Shown: piece by piece, positions 8,563 through 17,311 of the stretch
How the letters are laid out: every line of letters starts with the position of its first letter
Numbering within the stretch: the stretch's first letter is position 1
Source: WTFY01 sp965205275
GTDB lineage: Bacteria; Pseudomonadota; Gammaproteobacteria; UBA4575
Direction of reading: 5' to 3'
DNA length: 64,000 nucleotides
Assembly: GCA_965205275.1 (NCBI GenBank)
Contig: OZ242168.1
Coordinates: 62,001-126,000, forward strand
Notes under the pieces: generated by a model
Database searches by the model: none
What the model was told of the DNA's origin: nothing
Seen by the model: only the letters and a program-made list of their open reading frames with translations
Translations under genes and position numbers: made by a program

Positions 8563-8587
8563 TGGGAGATTGTGGGAGGCTATGGAA
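8563..8587 (+). promoter_or_regulatory. MraZ operator: three TGGGN-type direct repeats
   Basis: TGGGA (8563-8567), TGGGA (8573-8577) and TGGAA (8583-8587) are each separated by five bases, giving a 10-bp period. MraZ of E. coli is known to bind TGGGN repeats with 5-bp spacers ahead of its own gene and repress the cluster. The repeats begin immediately after the predicted transcription start and end 24 bases before the mraZ ATG. The third copy is imperfect. Confidence 0.8.
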
Positions 8588-8610
8588 CAAGGTTCCATGA
8601 TATTAAATCA

Positions 8611-9063
8611 ATGTTTAGGGGTATTAACGATCTTAATCTAGATGCGAAAGGTCGGCTGTCCATGCCAGCCCGCTACCGTGAGTGCATTCAGGAAAATTGT
8701 GGCGGCAGTCTGGTTGTGACCGTTGATATTGATCGTTGCCTGCTGGTCTATCCGCTTCCTGAGTGGGAACGTATTGAGCAAAAGCTGATGCAGCTACCCA
8801 GCATTGACAAACAGGTCAGGCGTCTGCAGCGCCTGCTTCTTGGTCATGCTACTGAATGTGAAATTGATGGCCAGTATCGTGTTTTGCTGCCTCCTCCATT
8901 ACGCCAGTTTGCGGGCCTGAACAAACATACAGTGTTAATTGGCCAGGGCAACAAATTTGAGCTCTGGGACCGGGATGCGTGGACGGAAATACGTGAATCC
9001 TGGATTAAGGAAGAAAATAAATTGAACAGTATTGCTGCCTCGCTTGAAACGCTTTCCATTTAA
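8611..9063 (+). CDS. mraZ: Transcriptional regulator MraZ
   Basis: MraZ is a ring-forming DNA-binding protein of the AbrB/SpoVT fold that represses the dcw cluster. The 150-residue product starts MFRGINDLNLDAKGRLSMPARYRE and has the second repeat QRLLLGHATECEIDGQYRVLLPPPLRQFAGL, the two tandem MraZ domains with their conserved DxxGRxxxP elements (second copy DGQYRVLLP), then VLIGQGNKFELWD. The open frame extends upstream to a GTG at 8572, but that lies inside the operator and adds 13 residues not present in the family, so ATG 8611 is chosen. There is no strong ribosome binding site. The gene heads the dcw cluster and is followed two bases later by rsmH. Confidence 0.96.
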   Translation: MFRGINDLNLDAKGRLSMPARYRECIQENCGGSLVVTVDIDRCLLVYPLPEWERIEQKLMQLPSIDKQVRRLQRLLLGHATECEIDGQYRVLLPPPLRQFAGLNKHTVLIGQGNKFELWDRDAWTEIRESWIKEENKLNSIAASLETLSI

Positions 9064-9065
9064 CG

Positions 9066-10004
9066 ATGCAGTCCAATGCGTATTGCCTGCATCAGCCTGT
9101 TTTGCTTTGGGAAGTCGTTGAAGCCTTGAAAATTGATCCGGATGGCATCTATATCGATTGCACATTTGGTCGTGGAGGGCATAGCTGTGAAATTTTGAAA
9201 AGTTTAAGCAGCAGGGGCCGTATTTTAGTTTTTGATCAGGACCCGCAGGCGATTGCATATGCGAGGGATTTGTTCGCTGATGATCGACGAGTGGTAATTG
9301 AGTCAGAAAATTTTTCAAGGATAGTGTCGGTAGCTGAAAAATACGGGTTTGAGGGAAAGGTGAAAGGCATTTTATTTGATTTGGGTGTTTCGTCTCCACA
9401 ACTTGATGATCCGGAGAGAGGATTCAGCTTTATGCAGGATGGGCCACTTGACATGCGAATGAATACAAATGAAGGCATCACTGCTGCTCGCTGGTTGCAG
9501 CGGGTCAGCCTTCGGGACCTGGAAGAAGTATTAAAAGTGTATGGGGAAGAGCGATACGCAAAAAAAATTGCTGCTGCGGTCTTGGCACAACAGAGAATCA
9601 ACCCTTTGGAAACAACCAGACAGTTGGCGGAGGTTGTGCAAAGTGCGATTGGCAGATCCAATGAGAAAAAGCATCCCGCAACACGTACTTTTCAGGCAAT
9701 TCGTATATTTATCAACAAGGAACTTAAGGTCCTGGAGACAGCTCTGGATGACAGTGTGGAGTTATTGGCTGAATTTGGACGCCTGCTGGTTATCACATTT
9801 CATTCACTGGAAGACCAAGTAGTAAAAGGTATATTTCGAAAATACAGCCAATCAAGTGTGTTACGTAAATTGCCTGTGGTTGACCAGCCTAGGCCAAAAT
9901 TGAAAAGGGTATGTAAACCGGTCTTCCCTTCTGTTGATGAAGTTGCCATGAATACACGAGCACGTAGCGCAAAACTGTATGTTCTGGAGCGTGTCGTATG
10001 TTAG
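9066..10004 (+). CDS. rsmH: 16S rRNA (cytosine(1402)-N(4))-methyltransferase
   Basis: RsmH (MraW) N4-methylates C1402 of 16S rRNA, the same nucleotide whose ribose is methylated by RsmI, encoded 1.2 kb upstream. The 312-residue protein shows HQPVLLWEVVEAL, the SAM-binding segment YIDCTFGRGGHSCEIL, LFDLGVSSPQLDDPERGFSF, GPLDMRMN, the helical insertion with YGEERYAKKIA, HPATRTFQAIRIFINKEL and VITFHSLEDQVVK, and the C-terminal NTRARSAKLYVLER. All are diagnostic. Its end overlaps the ftsL start by seven bases. Confidence 0.98.
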   Translation: MQSNAYCLHQPVLLWEVVEALKIDPDGIYIDCTFGRGGHSCEILKSLSSRGRILVFDQDPQAIAYARDLFADDRRVVIESENFSRIVSVAEKYGFEGKVKGILFDLGVSSPQLDDPERGFSFMQDGPLDMRMNTNEGITAARWLQRVSLRDLEEVLKVYGEERYAKKIAAAVLAQQRINPLETTRQLAEVVQSAIGRSNEKKHPATRTFQAIRIFINKELKVLETALDDSVELLAEFGRLLVITFHSLEDQVVKGIFRKYSQSSVLRKLPVVDQPRPKLKRVCKPVFPSVDEVAMNTRARSAKLYVLERVVC

Positions 10005-10270
10005 GAAAGTTTGTGCTCACAGTAATTTTTCTGGCGGCCAATGTGTTTACCGGGGTGGGCATTGTGTATTCAAAGCATTCAATACGGAAAGAATTTATTG
10101 AGTTGCAGAGTTTGCAGAACAGGTTTGATGAGTTGCAAATTGAGTGGGGTCGTTTGCAGTTGGAGCAGAGTACTTGGCTGACACATGGCAGGGTAGAGAA
10201 GCTCGCACGTGAAAAGCTAGGTATGAGCCTGGTTCACAAAGAAAGATTAGTGCTTTTAAAATCACAGTAG
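9998..10270 (+). CDS. ftsL: Cell division protein FtsL
   Basis: FtsL is a small bitopic divisome protein that forms a complex with FtsB and FtsQ and helps activate FtsWI. The 90-residue product has a short cytoplasmic N-terminus, one transmembrane helix (about residues 4-23, FVLTVIFLAANVFTGVGIVY) and a periplasmic coiled coil with heptad-spaced leucines (IELQSLQNRFDELQIEWGRL), ending with the conserved VEKLAREKLGMSLV. Sequence identity in this family is low, so position between rsmH and ftsI is a major part of the evidence. It overlaps rsmH and is four bases from ftsI. The ftsB partner is normally elsewhere. Confidence 0.94.
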   Translation: MLGKFVLTVIFLAANVFTGVGIVYSKHSIRKEFIELQSLQNRFDELQIEWGRLQLEQSTWLTHGRVEKLAREKLGMSLVHKERLVLLKSQ

Positions 10271-10274
10271 CGCC

Positions 10275-11996
10275 ATGAAGCAGCAGGTACCGAATTACAG
10301 GTTGAGACGTATTTTCGTTTTATCTGTTTTTATGCTCGGGCTCGGTGTCTTATTTGTGCGAGCTGTGAATTTGCAATTGTTTGAGCATGAATTCCTGGAG
10401 GAGGAAGGTAAGGCGCGCCACTTGCGGGTAGTCGAGATGCCTGCGCATCGTGGAATGATCTTAGATCGGAACGGTCAATTACTCGCAGTGAGCACGCCAG
10501 TTTATTCAGTATGGGCAAATCCGGAAGAGGCATTGGACAATCGTGAATCAATTGCACATGCCGCAAAAATTCTGGATTTGAAGGAAGGCGAACTGATTAA
10601 GAAACTTGACCAGAAAAAGAATCGGCAGTTCCTGTATATAAAGCGCCGCATAGACCCCCAGCAAGCTGAGAAATTAAAACAAGCCGGGTTATCCGGAGTT
10701 TATTTGCAACGTGAGTATCGACGCTATTACCCTACGGCGGAAGTCAGTTCGCATGTGCTCGGGTTTACAAACATTGATGACAAAGGGCTGGAAGGCATCG
10801 AACTTGCGTATGAAGACTGGCTGGCCGGACAGCCAGGTGCCAAGAAGGTGATCAAGGATCAGTTAAACCGGATTGTTGAAGATGTTGAAGCTGTCAGAAT
10901 TCCCCGGCCGGGTCAAAACGTGACGTTGAGTATAGATCGAAGGGTTCAGTATCTGGCATACCGTGAATTAAAGGCAGGCTATATGCAGCATGGTGCCCGT
11001 TCAGCTTCTGCCGTTATGATTGATGCTAGGACGGGCGAGGTGATTGCCATGGTCAATGTACCTTCGTTTAACCCGAATAACCGTAAAGGGTACAAGCAGT
11101 CCACGTACCGTAATCGTGCAGTTACAGATGTATTCGAACCCGGTTCGACGATGAAGCCTTTCGTGATTGCGCTAGCTCTGGAGTCCAGGCGTTACTTCCC
11201 GGACACGGTGGTGGACACTACACCGGGCACCTATAAAATAGGCAGATACACCATCCGGGATGTCAAAAATTTTGGTCCGCTCTCTGTAAATGATGTGTTA
11301 CTTAAATCCAGCAATGTAGGTGTTGTAAAGATTGTGTTAACAATCCCGCGGCAGGATCTGTGGAACACTTATAATTTCATTGGCGCTGGGCAATCAACAG
11401 GGTCCGGATTTCCAGGCGAAGTCAACGGCTACCTGAAAAGCTTCCATGACTGGCATGAAACGGAGCATGCAACGTTGGCCTTTGGTTATGGCATGTCGAT
11501 GACAACACTGCAATTGGCACATGCCTACACAGTCTTGGCATCCGATGGCAGGCAAGTATCAGTTTCGATGTTACGCAAGGCAGATGCGGGTGCCAGCCAG
11601 AGTACTTTACCCAGAGTGGCTTCACCACAAACGATTGAACAGGTCCGCTCTATCCTGAATGCTGTAGTTTCTGAACATGGTACGGGTTTTCGTGCTGTAG
11701 TGCCTGGATATCATGTTGCCGGGAAGACCGGTACCGTTCATAAGTCCACAGGAAACGGATATTCAAAAAATAAATACATTGCTTTGTTTGCGGGCATGGC
11801 ACCGGCAAGCGATCCAAGGCTGGTACTTGCGGTCATGGTGAATGAACCGAGCAATGGAGCTTATTTTGGTGGTCAGGTAGCAGCCCCTGTTTTTTCAAGA
11901 ATTATGGGCGGGGCTCTACGTATACTAAATATTGCTCCTGATAACGTACCCTTGCGTGCAGACACCGTTAATCTTTCTCAGGATCATGCAGGCTAG
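10275..11996 (+). CDS. ftsI: Peptidoglycan transpeptidase FtsI (PBP3)
   Basis: FtsI is the septum-specific class B penicillin-binding protein that cross-links new septal peptidoglycan. The 573-residue protein has one N-terminal membrane anchor (IFVLSVFMLGLGVLFVRAV), a pedestal domain with HRGMILDRNGQLLAVS, and a transpeptidase domain with all three active-site motifs: SxxK at Ser291-Lys294 (EPGSTMKPF), SxN at Ser345-Asn347 (KSSNVGVVK) and KTGT at 484-487. The length is close to the E. coli enzyme (588). Its last 11 bases overlap the chosen murE start. Confidence 0.98.
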   Translation: MKQQVPNYRLRRIFVLSVFMLGLGVLFVRAVNLQLFEHEFLEEEGKARHLRVVEMPAHRGMILDRNGQLLAVSTPVYSVWANPEEALDNRESIAHAAKILDLKEGELIKKLDQKKNRQFLYIKRRIDPQQAEKLKQAGLSGVYLQREYRRYYPTAEVSSHVLGFTNIDDKGLEGIELAYEDWLAGQPGAKKVIKDQLNRIVEDVEAVRIPRPGQNVTLSIDRRVQYLAYRELKAGYMQHGARSASAVMIDARTGEVIAMVNVPSFNPNNRKGYKQSTYRNRAVTDVFEPGSTMKPFVIALALESRRYFPDTVVDTTPGTYKIGRYTIRDVKNFGPLSVNDVLLKSSNVGVVKIVLTIPRQDLWNTYNFIGAGQSTGSGFPGEVNGYLKSFHDWHETEHATLAFGYGMSMTTLQLAHAYTVLASDGRQVSVSMLRKADAGASQSTLPRVASPQTIEQVRSILNAVVSEHGTGFRAVVPGYHVAGKTGTVHKSTGNGYSKNKYIALFAGMAPASDPRLVLAVMVNEPSNGAYFGGQVAAPVFSRIMGGALRILNIAPDNVPLRADTVNLSQDHAG

Positions 11997-13515
11997 TCCA
12001 TGCGAACGACCGCTACTATCTCCCTGGCCCCTGGCAAGGTTGCTGGATGGGTGGGCGCAGATGCAAAAGATGTATAACAATACAATGATTAGCGGTCTCG
12101 GTCTGGACAGTCATACAATTGAGGCAGGCAACTTGTTTTTTGCTGTACAGGGCATCCAGGAGCACGGACTGCAATATAGTCAGCAGGCTGTTGCAAGGGG
12201 TGCGGCAGCAGTGGCTTGGGAATCTGGTTTTGGGGCAGAAAAATGTAATCTGCCTGACACGCTGCCATGTATCCTGATTCCTGATCTACAGCAGCAGGTT
12301 GGGTTCATCGCCAAACGTTTTTATCAGGATCCCTCTGCGCATATCAATGTTATCGGTGTTACCGGTACGGATGGAAAAACTTCAGTCAGCCAGTTTATCG
12401 CGCAGGCACTCAAGCAACTGGAAATTTCATGCGGAGTGATTGGTACACTGGGATATGGGGTTTACCCTGATCTTGAACCGGGGACCCACACAACTCCCGA
12501 TGCAATATGCATGCAGGCGCTGCTGCATGACTTTTCTGGAAAAGAAATCCCGCATGTGGTCATTGAGGCCTCGTCCCATGGCCTCAAACAGGGGAGGCTG
12601 AACGGCGTGGCCGTGGATACAGCTGTCTTTACGAATCTTGGCCGTGATCACATGAATTATCATGCATCTTTAAAGGACTATGAAAACTCCAAACGTATCT
12701 TATTTCAAACGCCAGGTTTAAAAAATTTGGTAATCAATATTGATGATGTGTTTGGTTGCCGGTTGATGGATGAGGCAAGTAAACACCTTAATATAGTCTC
12801 GTATTCCTGTGATAAATGTAATTTGAGCGAGGGACCGTATATTTATGCACAGAATATTTTCTCCACGCAAAAAAGTACTGCAGTCGAGATTGATTCGAGC
12901 TGGGGGAATGCCGTTATTGAAACCGGGCTTTGTGGAAAATTCAATGTCAGCAATCTCCTTGCTGTGACAGGGGCACTGCTTGCGAATGGTTATGTATTTG
13001 ATCAAGTGATCAGGGCTGTTTCTTCTGTGCAGACAGTGCCGGGAAGAATGGATAGGGTCACAGATAAACAGGATTTGCCAGCCGTACTTGTGGATTATGC
13101 TCATACCCCCCAGGCATTATCCAATGTCTTGCAGGTTTTGCGTGAAACCTGTGCTGGCAAGCTCTGGTGTGTATTCGGTTGTGGGGGTAATCGTGATACC
13201 GGTAAACGTAAATTAATGGCTCAGGTGGTGGAGTCATTCGCTGATTATGCGGTGGTTACTGATGATAACCCCAGGTATGAAGACCCGGATGTTATCACCC
13301 AGGATGTGATATCAGGATTTACACCTGCTGCCAGGTATTCTGTAATTCATGGCCGCAAGCAGGCAATCGCGTACGCAATTAACAAGGCAAAACCGGATGA
13401 TACGGTTTTGATTACAGGCAAGGGTCATGAGACCTTTCAAGTCATTAATGGCAAACACGTGCCTTTTGATGACAGGAAAACAGCCGCACACTGTTTGCAG
13501 AAATACCCAGTATGA
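11986..13515 (+). CDS. murE: UDP-MurNAc-L-Ala-D-Glu:meso-diaminopimelate ligase
   Basis: MurE adds the third amino acid of the peptidoglycan stem peptide in the cytoplasm. The 509-residue protein has the ATP-binding motif GVTGTDGKTS (residues 124-133), the substrate-binding segment ASSHGLKQGRL, TNLGRDHMNYH, VPGRMDRV, and VDYAHTPQAL. The DDNPR sequence (DNPR at 427-430) is the known meso-diaminopimelate recognition motif, which shows the organism has a DAP-type wall. The frame is open upstream inside ftsI to 11932; I chose ATG 11986 because it gives the usual N-terminal length and overlaps the ftsI stop. Confidence 0.97.
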   Translation: MQASPCERPLLSPWPLARLLDGWAQMQKMYNNTMISGLGLDSHTIEAGNLFFAVQGIQEHGLQYSQQAVARGAAAVAWESGFGAEKCNLPDTLPCILIPDLQQQVGFIAKRFYQDPSAHINVIGVTGTDGKTSVSQFIAQALKQLEISCGVIGTLGYGVYPDLEPGTHTTPDAICMQALLHDFSGKEIPHVVIEASSHGLKQGRLNGVAVDTAVFTNLGRDHMNYHASLKDYENSKRILFQTPGLKNLVINIDDVFGCRLMDEASKHLNIVSYSCDKCNLSEGPYIYAQNIFSTQKSTAVEIDSSWGNAVIETGLCGKFNVSNLLAVTGALLANGYVFDQVIRAVSSVQTVPGRMDRVTDKQDLPAVLVDYAHTPQALSNVLQVLRETCAGKLWCVFGCGGNRDTGKRKLMAQVVESFADYAVVTDDNPRYEDPDVITQDVISGFTPAARYSVIHGRKQAIAYAINKAKPDDTVLITGKGHETFQVINGKHVPFDDRKTAAHCLQKYPV

Positions 13516-14876
13516 AATTTACACTTTCCGAAATTGCACAGGTTACAAAAGGCCAACTGAGGGGTGATGACAGAATCGTGTCTGGTCTGTCTACAGATAC
13601 ACGAGAGTTGCGGCAGGGCAATTTGTTTGTTGCTCTGGTTGGCGAAAGGTTTGACCCGCATGAACTCATTGCTGTCGGGCAAGCAAAGCATGCGGGAGCT
13701 TTGCTGGTGGAGCATGAACTGGATGCTGTGAACCCACAAATTATTGTGCGCAGCACTCATGCGGCCTTGCAGAGCCTGGCCAAGGCATGGCGTGAAAAAT
13801 TCAAAATACCTGTGATAGGCATCACTGGCTCCAACGGAAAGACTTCCGTCAAAGAGTTGACCAGGCAGATCCTAGGTACGCAAGGTGACGTACTGGCTAC
13901 CAGGGGAAACCTGAACAATCATATTGGCGTGCCTCTTACATTATTGGGTTTGAATGAAAATCATCGTTATGCCGTTATAGAGATGGGCGCTAATCACGCG
14001 GGTGAGATTGCAAGTCTTGCAAAGCTTGCAAATCCAGATGTAGGTGTAGTTCATAATATTGGACCAGCACATCTGGAAGGATTTGGCTCGCTGGAAGGTG
14101 TGGCGCGTGCAAAAGCTGAGTTGTATCGCTATATGAATCCGCAGGGTATCGCCGTAGTAAATGCAGATGAACCGTATCGTCCCCTTTGGCGGGAAGATAT
14201 CGGTGAGCGCACGCAAATATCATTCGGTATTCGGCAGGATGCAGAGGTATCCGGTCAGAAAATTGATTTGGACCTGACCAGGATCAATACCCCGGCAGGA
14301 GAAATGTACGTAAAGTTGCAAGTGCCTGGAGAACACGCCATATATAATGCACTTGCTGCCACGGCTGTGTGTATGGGTCTCGGAATTGAACTTGTACATA
14401 TTCAAGTCGGAATTGAATCAACCAAGCCTGTGCCGGGACGACTAGTACGGCTTGAAGGCATCCATGGTGCATGCGTTCTGGATGATACCTACAATGCTAA
14501 TCCGGCTTCGCTGTCTGTAGCCCTGGATGTACAGGCACAGGAGCCCGGGACACACTGGCTGGTACTGGGAGATATGGGTGAACTGGGTGGAGAACGTATA
14601 GCCCTGCACAAAAAAGCTGGAATCATGGCCAAGAAATCCGGAGTTACACGATTGTTGGGGATAGGTGAACTGGCTATTCATGCTGTTGAGGCTTTTGGCA
14701 GTGGTGCAGAACATTTTTCAGACCACCCTGCAGTCACAGAGATTTTACGGCATGAGTTGCATGAACAGGTCTGCGTCCTGGTAAAAGGCTCCCGTGCCAT
14801 GCATCTGGAAAAGGTTGTCGAAGGTATCCGCATTCACCTTGACTTGGAGGACACCTGTAAAGAGCATGCTGCTTGA
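13512..14876 (+). CDS. murF: UDP-MurNAc-tripeptide:D-alanyl-D-alanine ligase
   Basis: MurF adds the D-Ala-D-Ala dipeptide made by Ddl (encoded downstream) to complete the pentapeptide precursor. The 454-residue protein shows the Mur N-terminal domain (GLSTDTRELRQGNLFVALVG), the ATP-binding motif GITGSNGKTS (starting at residue 103), TRGNLNNHIGVPLTLL, EMGANHAGEIASL and the C-terminal DDTYNANPASLSVAL. It overlaps the murE stop by four bases (ATGA) and the mraY start by 11 bases. Confidence 0.98.
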   Translation: MKFTLSEIAQVTKGQLRGDDRIVSGLSTDTRELRQGNLFVALVGERFDPHELIAVGQAKHAGALLVEHELDAVNPQIIVRSTHAALQSLAKAWREKFKIPVIGITGSNGKTSVKELTRQILGTQGDVLATRGNLNNHIGVPLTLLGLNENHRYAVIEMGANHAGEIASLAKLANPDVGVVHNIGPAHLEGFGSLEGVARAKAELYRYMNPQGIAVVNADEPYRPLWREDIGERTQISFGIRQDAEVSGQKIDLDLTRINTPAGEMYVKLQVPGEHAIYNALAATAVCMGLGIELVHIQVGIESTKPVPGRLVRLEGIHGACVLDDTYNANPASLSVALDVQAQEPGTHWLVLGDMGELGGERIALHKKAGIMAKKSGVTRLLGIGELAIHAVEAFGSGAEHFSDHPAVTEILRHELHEQVCVLVKGSRAMHLEKVVEGIRIHLDLEDTCKEHAA

Positions 14877-15951
14877 ACTATTCGAATATCTTGAGAGCTT
14901 CCATTCTGGATTTAATGTTTTCCAGTATCTGACGTTGCGTTCTATCTTGGCCGTGCTTACGGCCTTGATCATCTGCCTTGTAACAGGACCGTTCATGATA
15001 CGCAAACTGAGTGATTACAATGTGAGCCAGAATATCAGAGATGACGGGCCACAAACGCATCTTGATAAGGTAGGTACACCAACCATGGGCGGGGTTTTCC
15101 TGTTATTGGCGATTTTCTCAAGCGCAATATTGTGGAGCGATATGACCAATCGTTACGTATGGTTTGTACTGGCTACGACACTGTTATTTGGCCTGATCGG
15201 TGCGGTCGATGACATCAAGAAATTACTGGGTGGATCGAGTAAAGGTCTTTCTGCAAAAAACAAGTATTTCTGGCAGTCAATCATAGGGATCAGTATCGCA
15301 CTGCTTTTGTTTTACACTGCAGAAAGCTCCGTTGAATACAATTTATATGTTCCATTTTTTAAAAATATAATCGTCCCTTTGGGGGCCTTCTGGTTCGTAT
15401 TGCTCACATATGTAGTCATTGTTGGTTCCAGTAACGCGGTGAATCTTACAGATGGTCTGGATGGCTTGGCCATCATGCCTGTAGTTATGGTGGCAGGCAC
15501 ATTGGGTATATTTGCTTATGTGAGCGGTCATATGAATTTTTCAAGTTATCTTTCGATCCCATATTTGCCGCTTGCTGGAGAACTGGTGGTTTTTTGCGGC
15601 GCGATTGTGGGCGCAGGTCTGGGGTTTCTCTGGTATAACGCTTACCCTGCACAGGTGTTCATGGGTGACGTTGGTGCACTTGCTTTGGGTGCGGCGGTAG
15701 GGTTGCTTGCTGTTCTGGTACATCAGGAAATCATCCTGATGATAATGGGTGGCGTTTTTGTAGTCGAAACAGTTTCCGTGATAATTCAGGTCGTGTCTTT
15801 CAAGCTCACGGGTAAAAGAGTTTTTCAAATGGCACCTTTGCATCATCACTTTGAACTGAGAGGCTTGCCTGAACCAAGGGTGATTGTGCGCTGCTGGATT
15901 ATTACGTTTGTTTTGGTGCTGATCAGTCTGGCAACTTTAAAAATCCGGTGA
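14866..15951 (+). CDS. mraY: Phospho-N-acetylmuramoyl-pentapeptide-transferase
   Basis: MraY transfers phospho-MurNAc-pentapeptide to undecaprenyl phosphate to form lipid I at the inner membrane. The 361-residue protein is polytopic and contains DDGPQTHLDKVGTPTMGG, GAVDDIKKLL, NAVNLTDGLDGLAI (the acidic Mg-binding site), FMGDVGALALGAAVG and the histidine-rich loop MAPLHHHFELRG. The length equals the usual 360. The frame is open 24 codons upstream within murF, but the family start MLLxLFxYL fits ATG 14866. Confidence 0.98.
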   Translation: MLLELFEYLESFHSGFNVFQYLTLRSILAVLTALIICLVTGPFMIRKLSDYNVSQNIRDDGPQTHLDKVGTPTMGGVFLLLAIFSSAILWSDMTNRYVWFVLATTLLFGLIGAVDDIKKLLGGSSKGLSAKNKYFWQSIIGISIALLLFYTAESSVEYNLYVPFFKNIIVPLGAFWFVLLTYVVIVGSSNAVNLTDGLDGLAIMPVVMVAGTLGIFAYVSGHMNFSSYLSIPYLPLAGELVVFCGAIVGAGLGFLWYNAYPAQVFMGDVGALALGAAVGLLAVLVHQEIILMIMGGVFVVETVSVIIQVVSFKLTGKRVFQMAPLHHHFELRGLPEPRVIVRCWIITFVLVLISLATLKIR

Positions 15952-15955
15952 TGCA

Positions 15956-17311
15956 ATGGGAGTTGCACTTCAAAAGCAGATGACAGACAGAAATAATGAA
16001 CGAATCGTTATTGGTCTTGGCAAGACCGGCTTGTCTGTTGCACGTCACTTTTACAGCCGAGGTGTACCCTTTGTTATGGCGGACACACGGGACAATCCGC
16101 CCCGGATCAACACATTCAAAAAGGAATTTCCAGATGCTTGTGTCTGTGCAGGAGCGTTATCGAAGCAGCTATTCGCCGGTACAAAACAAATCATAGTAAG
16201 CCCTGGTGTGGATATAAGAAATCCGGTCATCCAGTCTGCAATAGTGCAGGGTGCAGAATGTTTTGGGGATATAGAATTGTTTGCCAACGCGAATCAGATA
16301 CCGGTAGTTGCCATCACGGGTTCAAATGGTAAAAGCACAGTTACACAACTGGTTACCGAGATGGCATGTGCTGCCGGGGTACAGGCGTATGCAGGGGGTA
16401 ATATAGGTGCGCCGGCACTGGATATTCTCGAATATGACGATGCCGAGCTTTTTGTACTGGAATTATCAAGTTTTCAACTTGAATCTACCCGATCATTAAG
16501 GTCTCGTGTCAGCGCGGTCTTGAATGTATCTGCAGACCATCTGGACCGGCATGACAGCATAGAGCGTTATGCGGATATCAAGGCGAAAATTTATAAGCAT
16601 ACAGCCTGCAGCGTGATTAATCGGGACGACGAATTCGTTACAAAAATGAAAACTTCCGGGACTGTGACAAGCTTTGGTATAGGCCGTCCTGCATATCAGG
16701 GATTCGGGTTGTTGCACCAGGGCATGCGTGCGTTTCTGGCAAAAGATGGTGATTGTCTGCTTCCTGTAGATGAGCTTGCGATGCAGGGTGAGTCAGGAAT
16801 CCTGAATGCACTTGCAGCATTGTCAATAGGCACTGCACTGGGCCTATCAATGGGGGAAATGTTATTGGTTCTGACAAGCTTCAAGGGGCTGCCGCATCGG
16901 CTTTCTTGGGTCGGTGAATCTCGGGGTGTGGCATGGTTTAACGACTCCAAAGGCACTAATGTAGGTGCGTCAGCCACTTCATTACGGAGCCTGAAAAGCA
17001 ATATTGTCTTGCTGGCTGGTGGCGTTTTTAAAGGTGGGGACCTGGATTATTTCCGTTCTGCTGTTACCAAGCATGCAAAGCATGTCATTTTATTTGGGCG
17101 GGATGCGGGTTTACTGCAGGAAGCCTTACGTGGCGCAACATGTATTCATTCAGCAGATTCAATGCGTGACGCTGTTATCAAGGCAAACAACCTCTCTGCT
17201 GCAGGTGACAAGGTATTGTTGTCCCCCGCCTGTTCGAGCTTCGATATGTATGAGGACTATATTGAGCGTGGCAGGGATTTTGAAAATTGTGTCAGGGAGC
17301 TTGCCTTATGA
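15956..17311 (+). CDS. murD: UDP-MurNAc-L-alanine:D-glutamate ligase
   Basis: MurD adds D-glutamate as the second residue of the stem peptide. The 451-residue protein has an N-terminal Rossmann segment (IVIGLGKTGLSVARHF), the ATP-binding motif AITGSNGKST (residues 119-128), GGNIGAPAL, LELSSFQLE, VSADHLDRH and the C-terminal NDSKGTNVGA and LLSPACSSFDMYEDY. ATG 15956 gives eight residues more than ATG 15980 (MTDRNNERIVIGLG), and either could be the real start. It overlaps ftsW by four bases. Confidence 0.97.
   Translation: MGVALQKQMTDRNNERIVIGLGKTGLSVARHFYSRGVPFVMADTRDNPPRINTFKKEFPDACVCAGALSKQLFAGTKQIIVSPGVDIRNPVIQSAIVQGAECFGDIELFANANQIPVVAITGSNGKSTVTQLVTEMACAAGVQAYAGGNIGAPALDILEYDDAELFVLELSSFQLESTRSLRSRVSAVLNVSADHLDRHDSIERYADIKAKIYKHTACSVINRDDEFVTKMKTSGTVTSFGIGRPAYQGFGLLHQGMRAFLAKDGDCLLPVDELAMQGESGILNALAALSIGTALGLSMGEMLLVLTSFKGLPHRLSWVGESRGVAWFNDSKGTNVGASATSLRSLKSNIVLLAGGVFKGGDLDYFRSAVTKHAKHVILFGRDAGLLQEALRGATCIHSADSMRDAVIKANNLSAAGDKVLLSPACSSFDMYEDYIERGRDFENCVRELAL

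Larger units (their letters stand above)
8307..8610 (+). other. Non-coding stretch between rnpB and mraZ
   Basis: There is no convincing gene here. A 6-bp inverted repeat, AACACC (8354-8359) with GGTGTT (8367-8372), lies 50 bases after rnpB, and AGCCCC (8414-8419) faces GGGGCT (8442-8447) across an AT-rich loop; neither has a T-tract, so calling either a terminator would be guesswork. The right-hand end holds the dcw promoter and the MraZ operator, listed separately. Short T-runs occur at 8404-8408 and 8499-8512. Confidence 0.6.
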
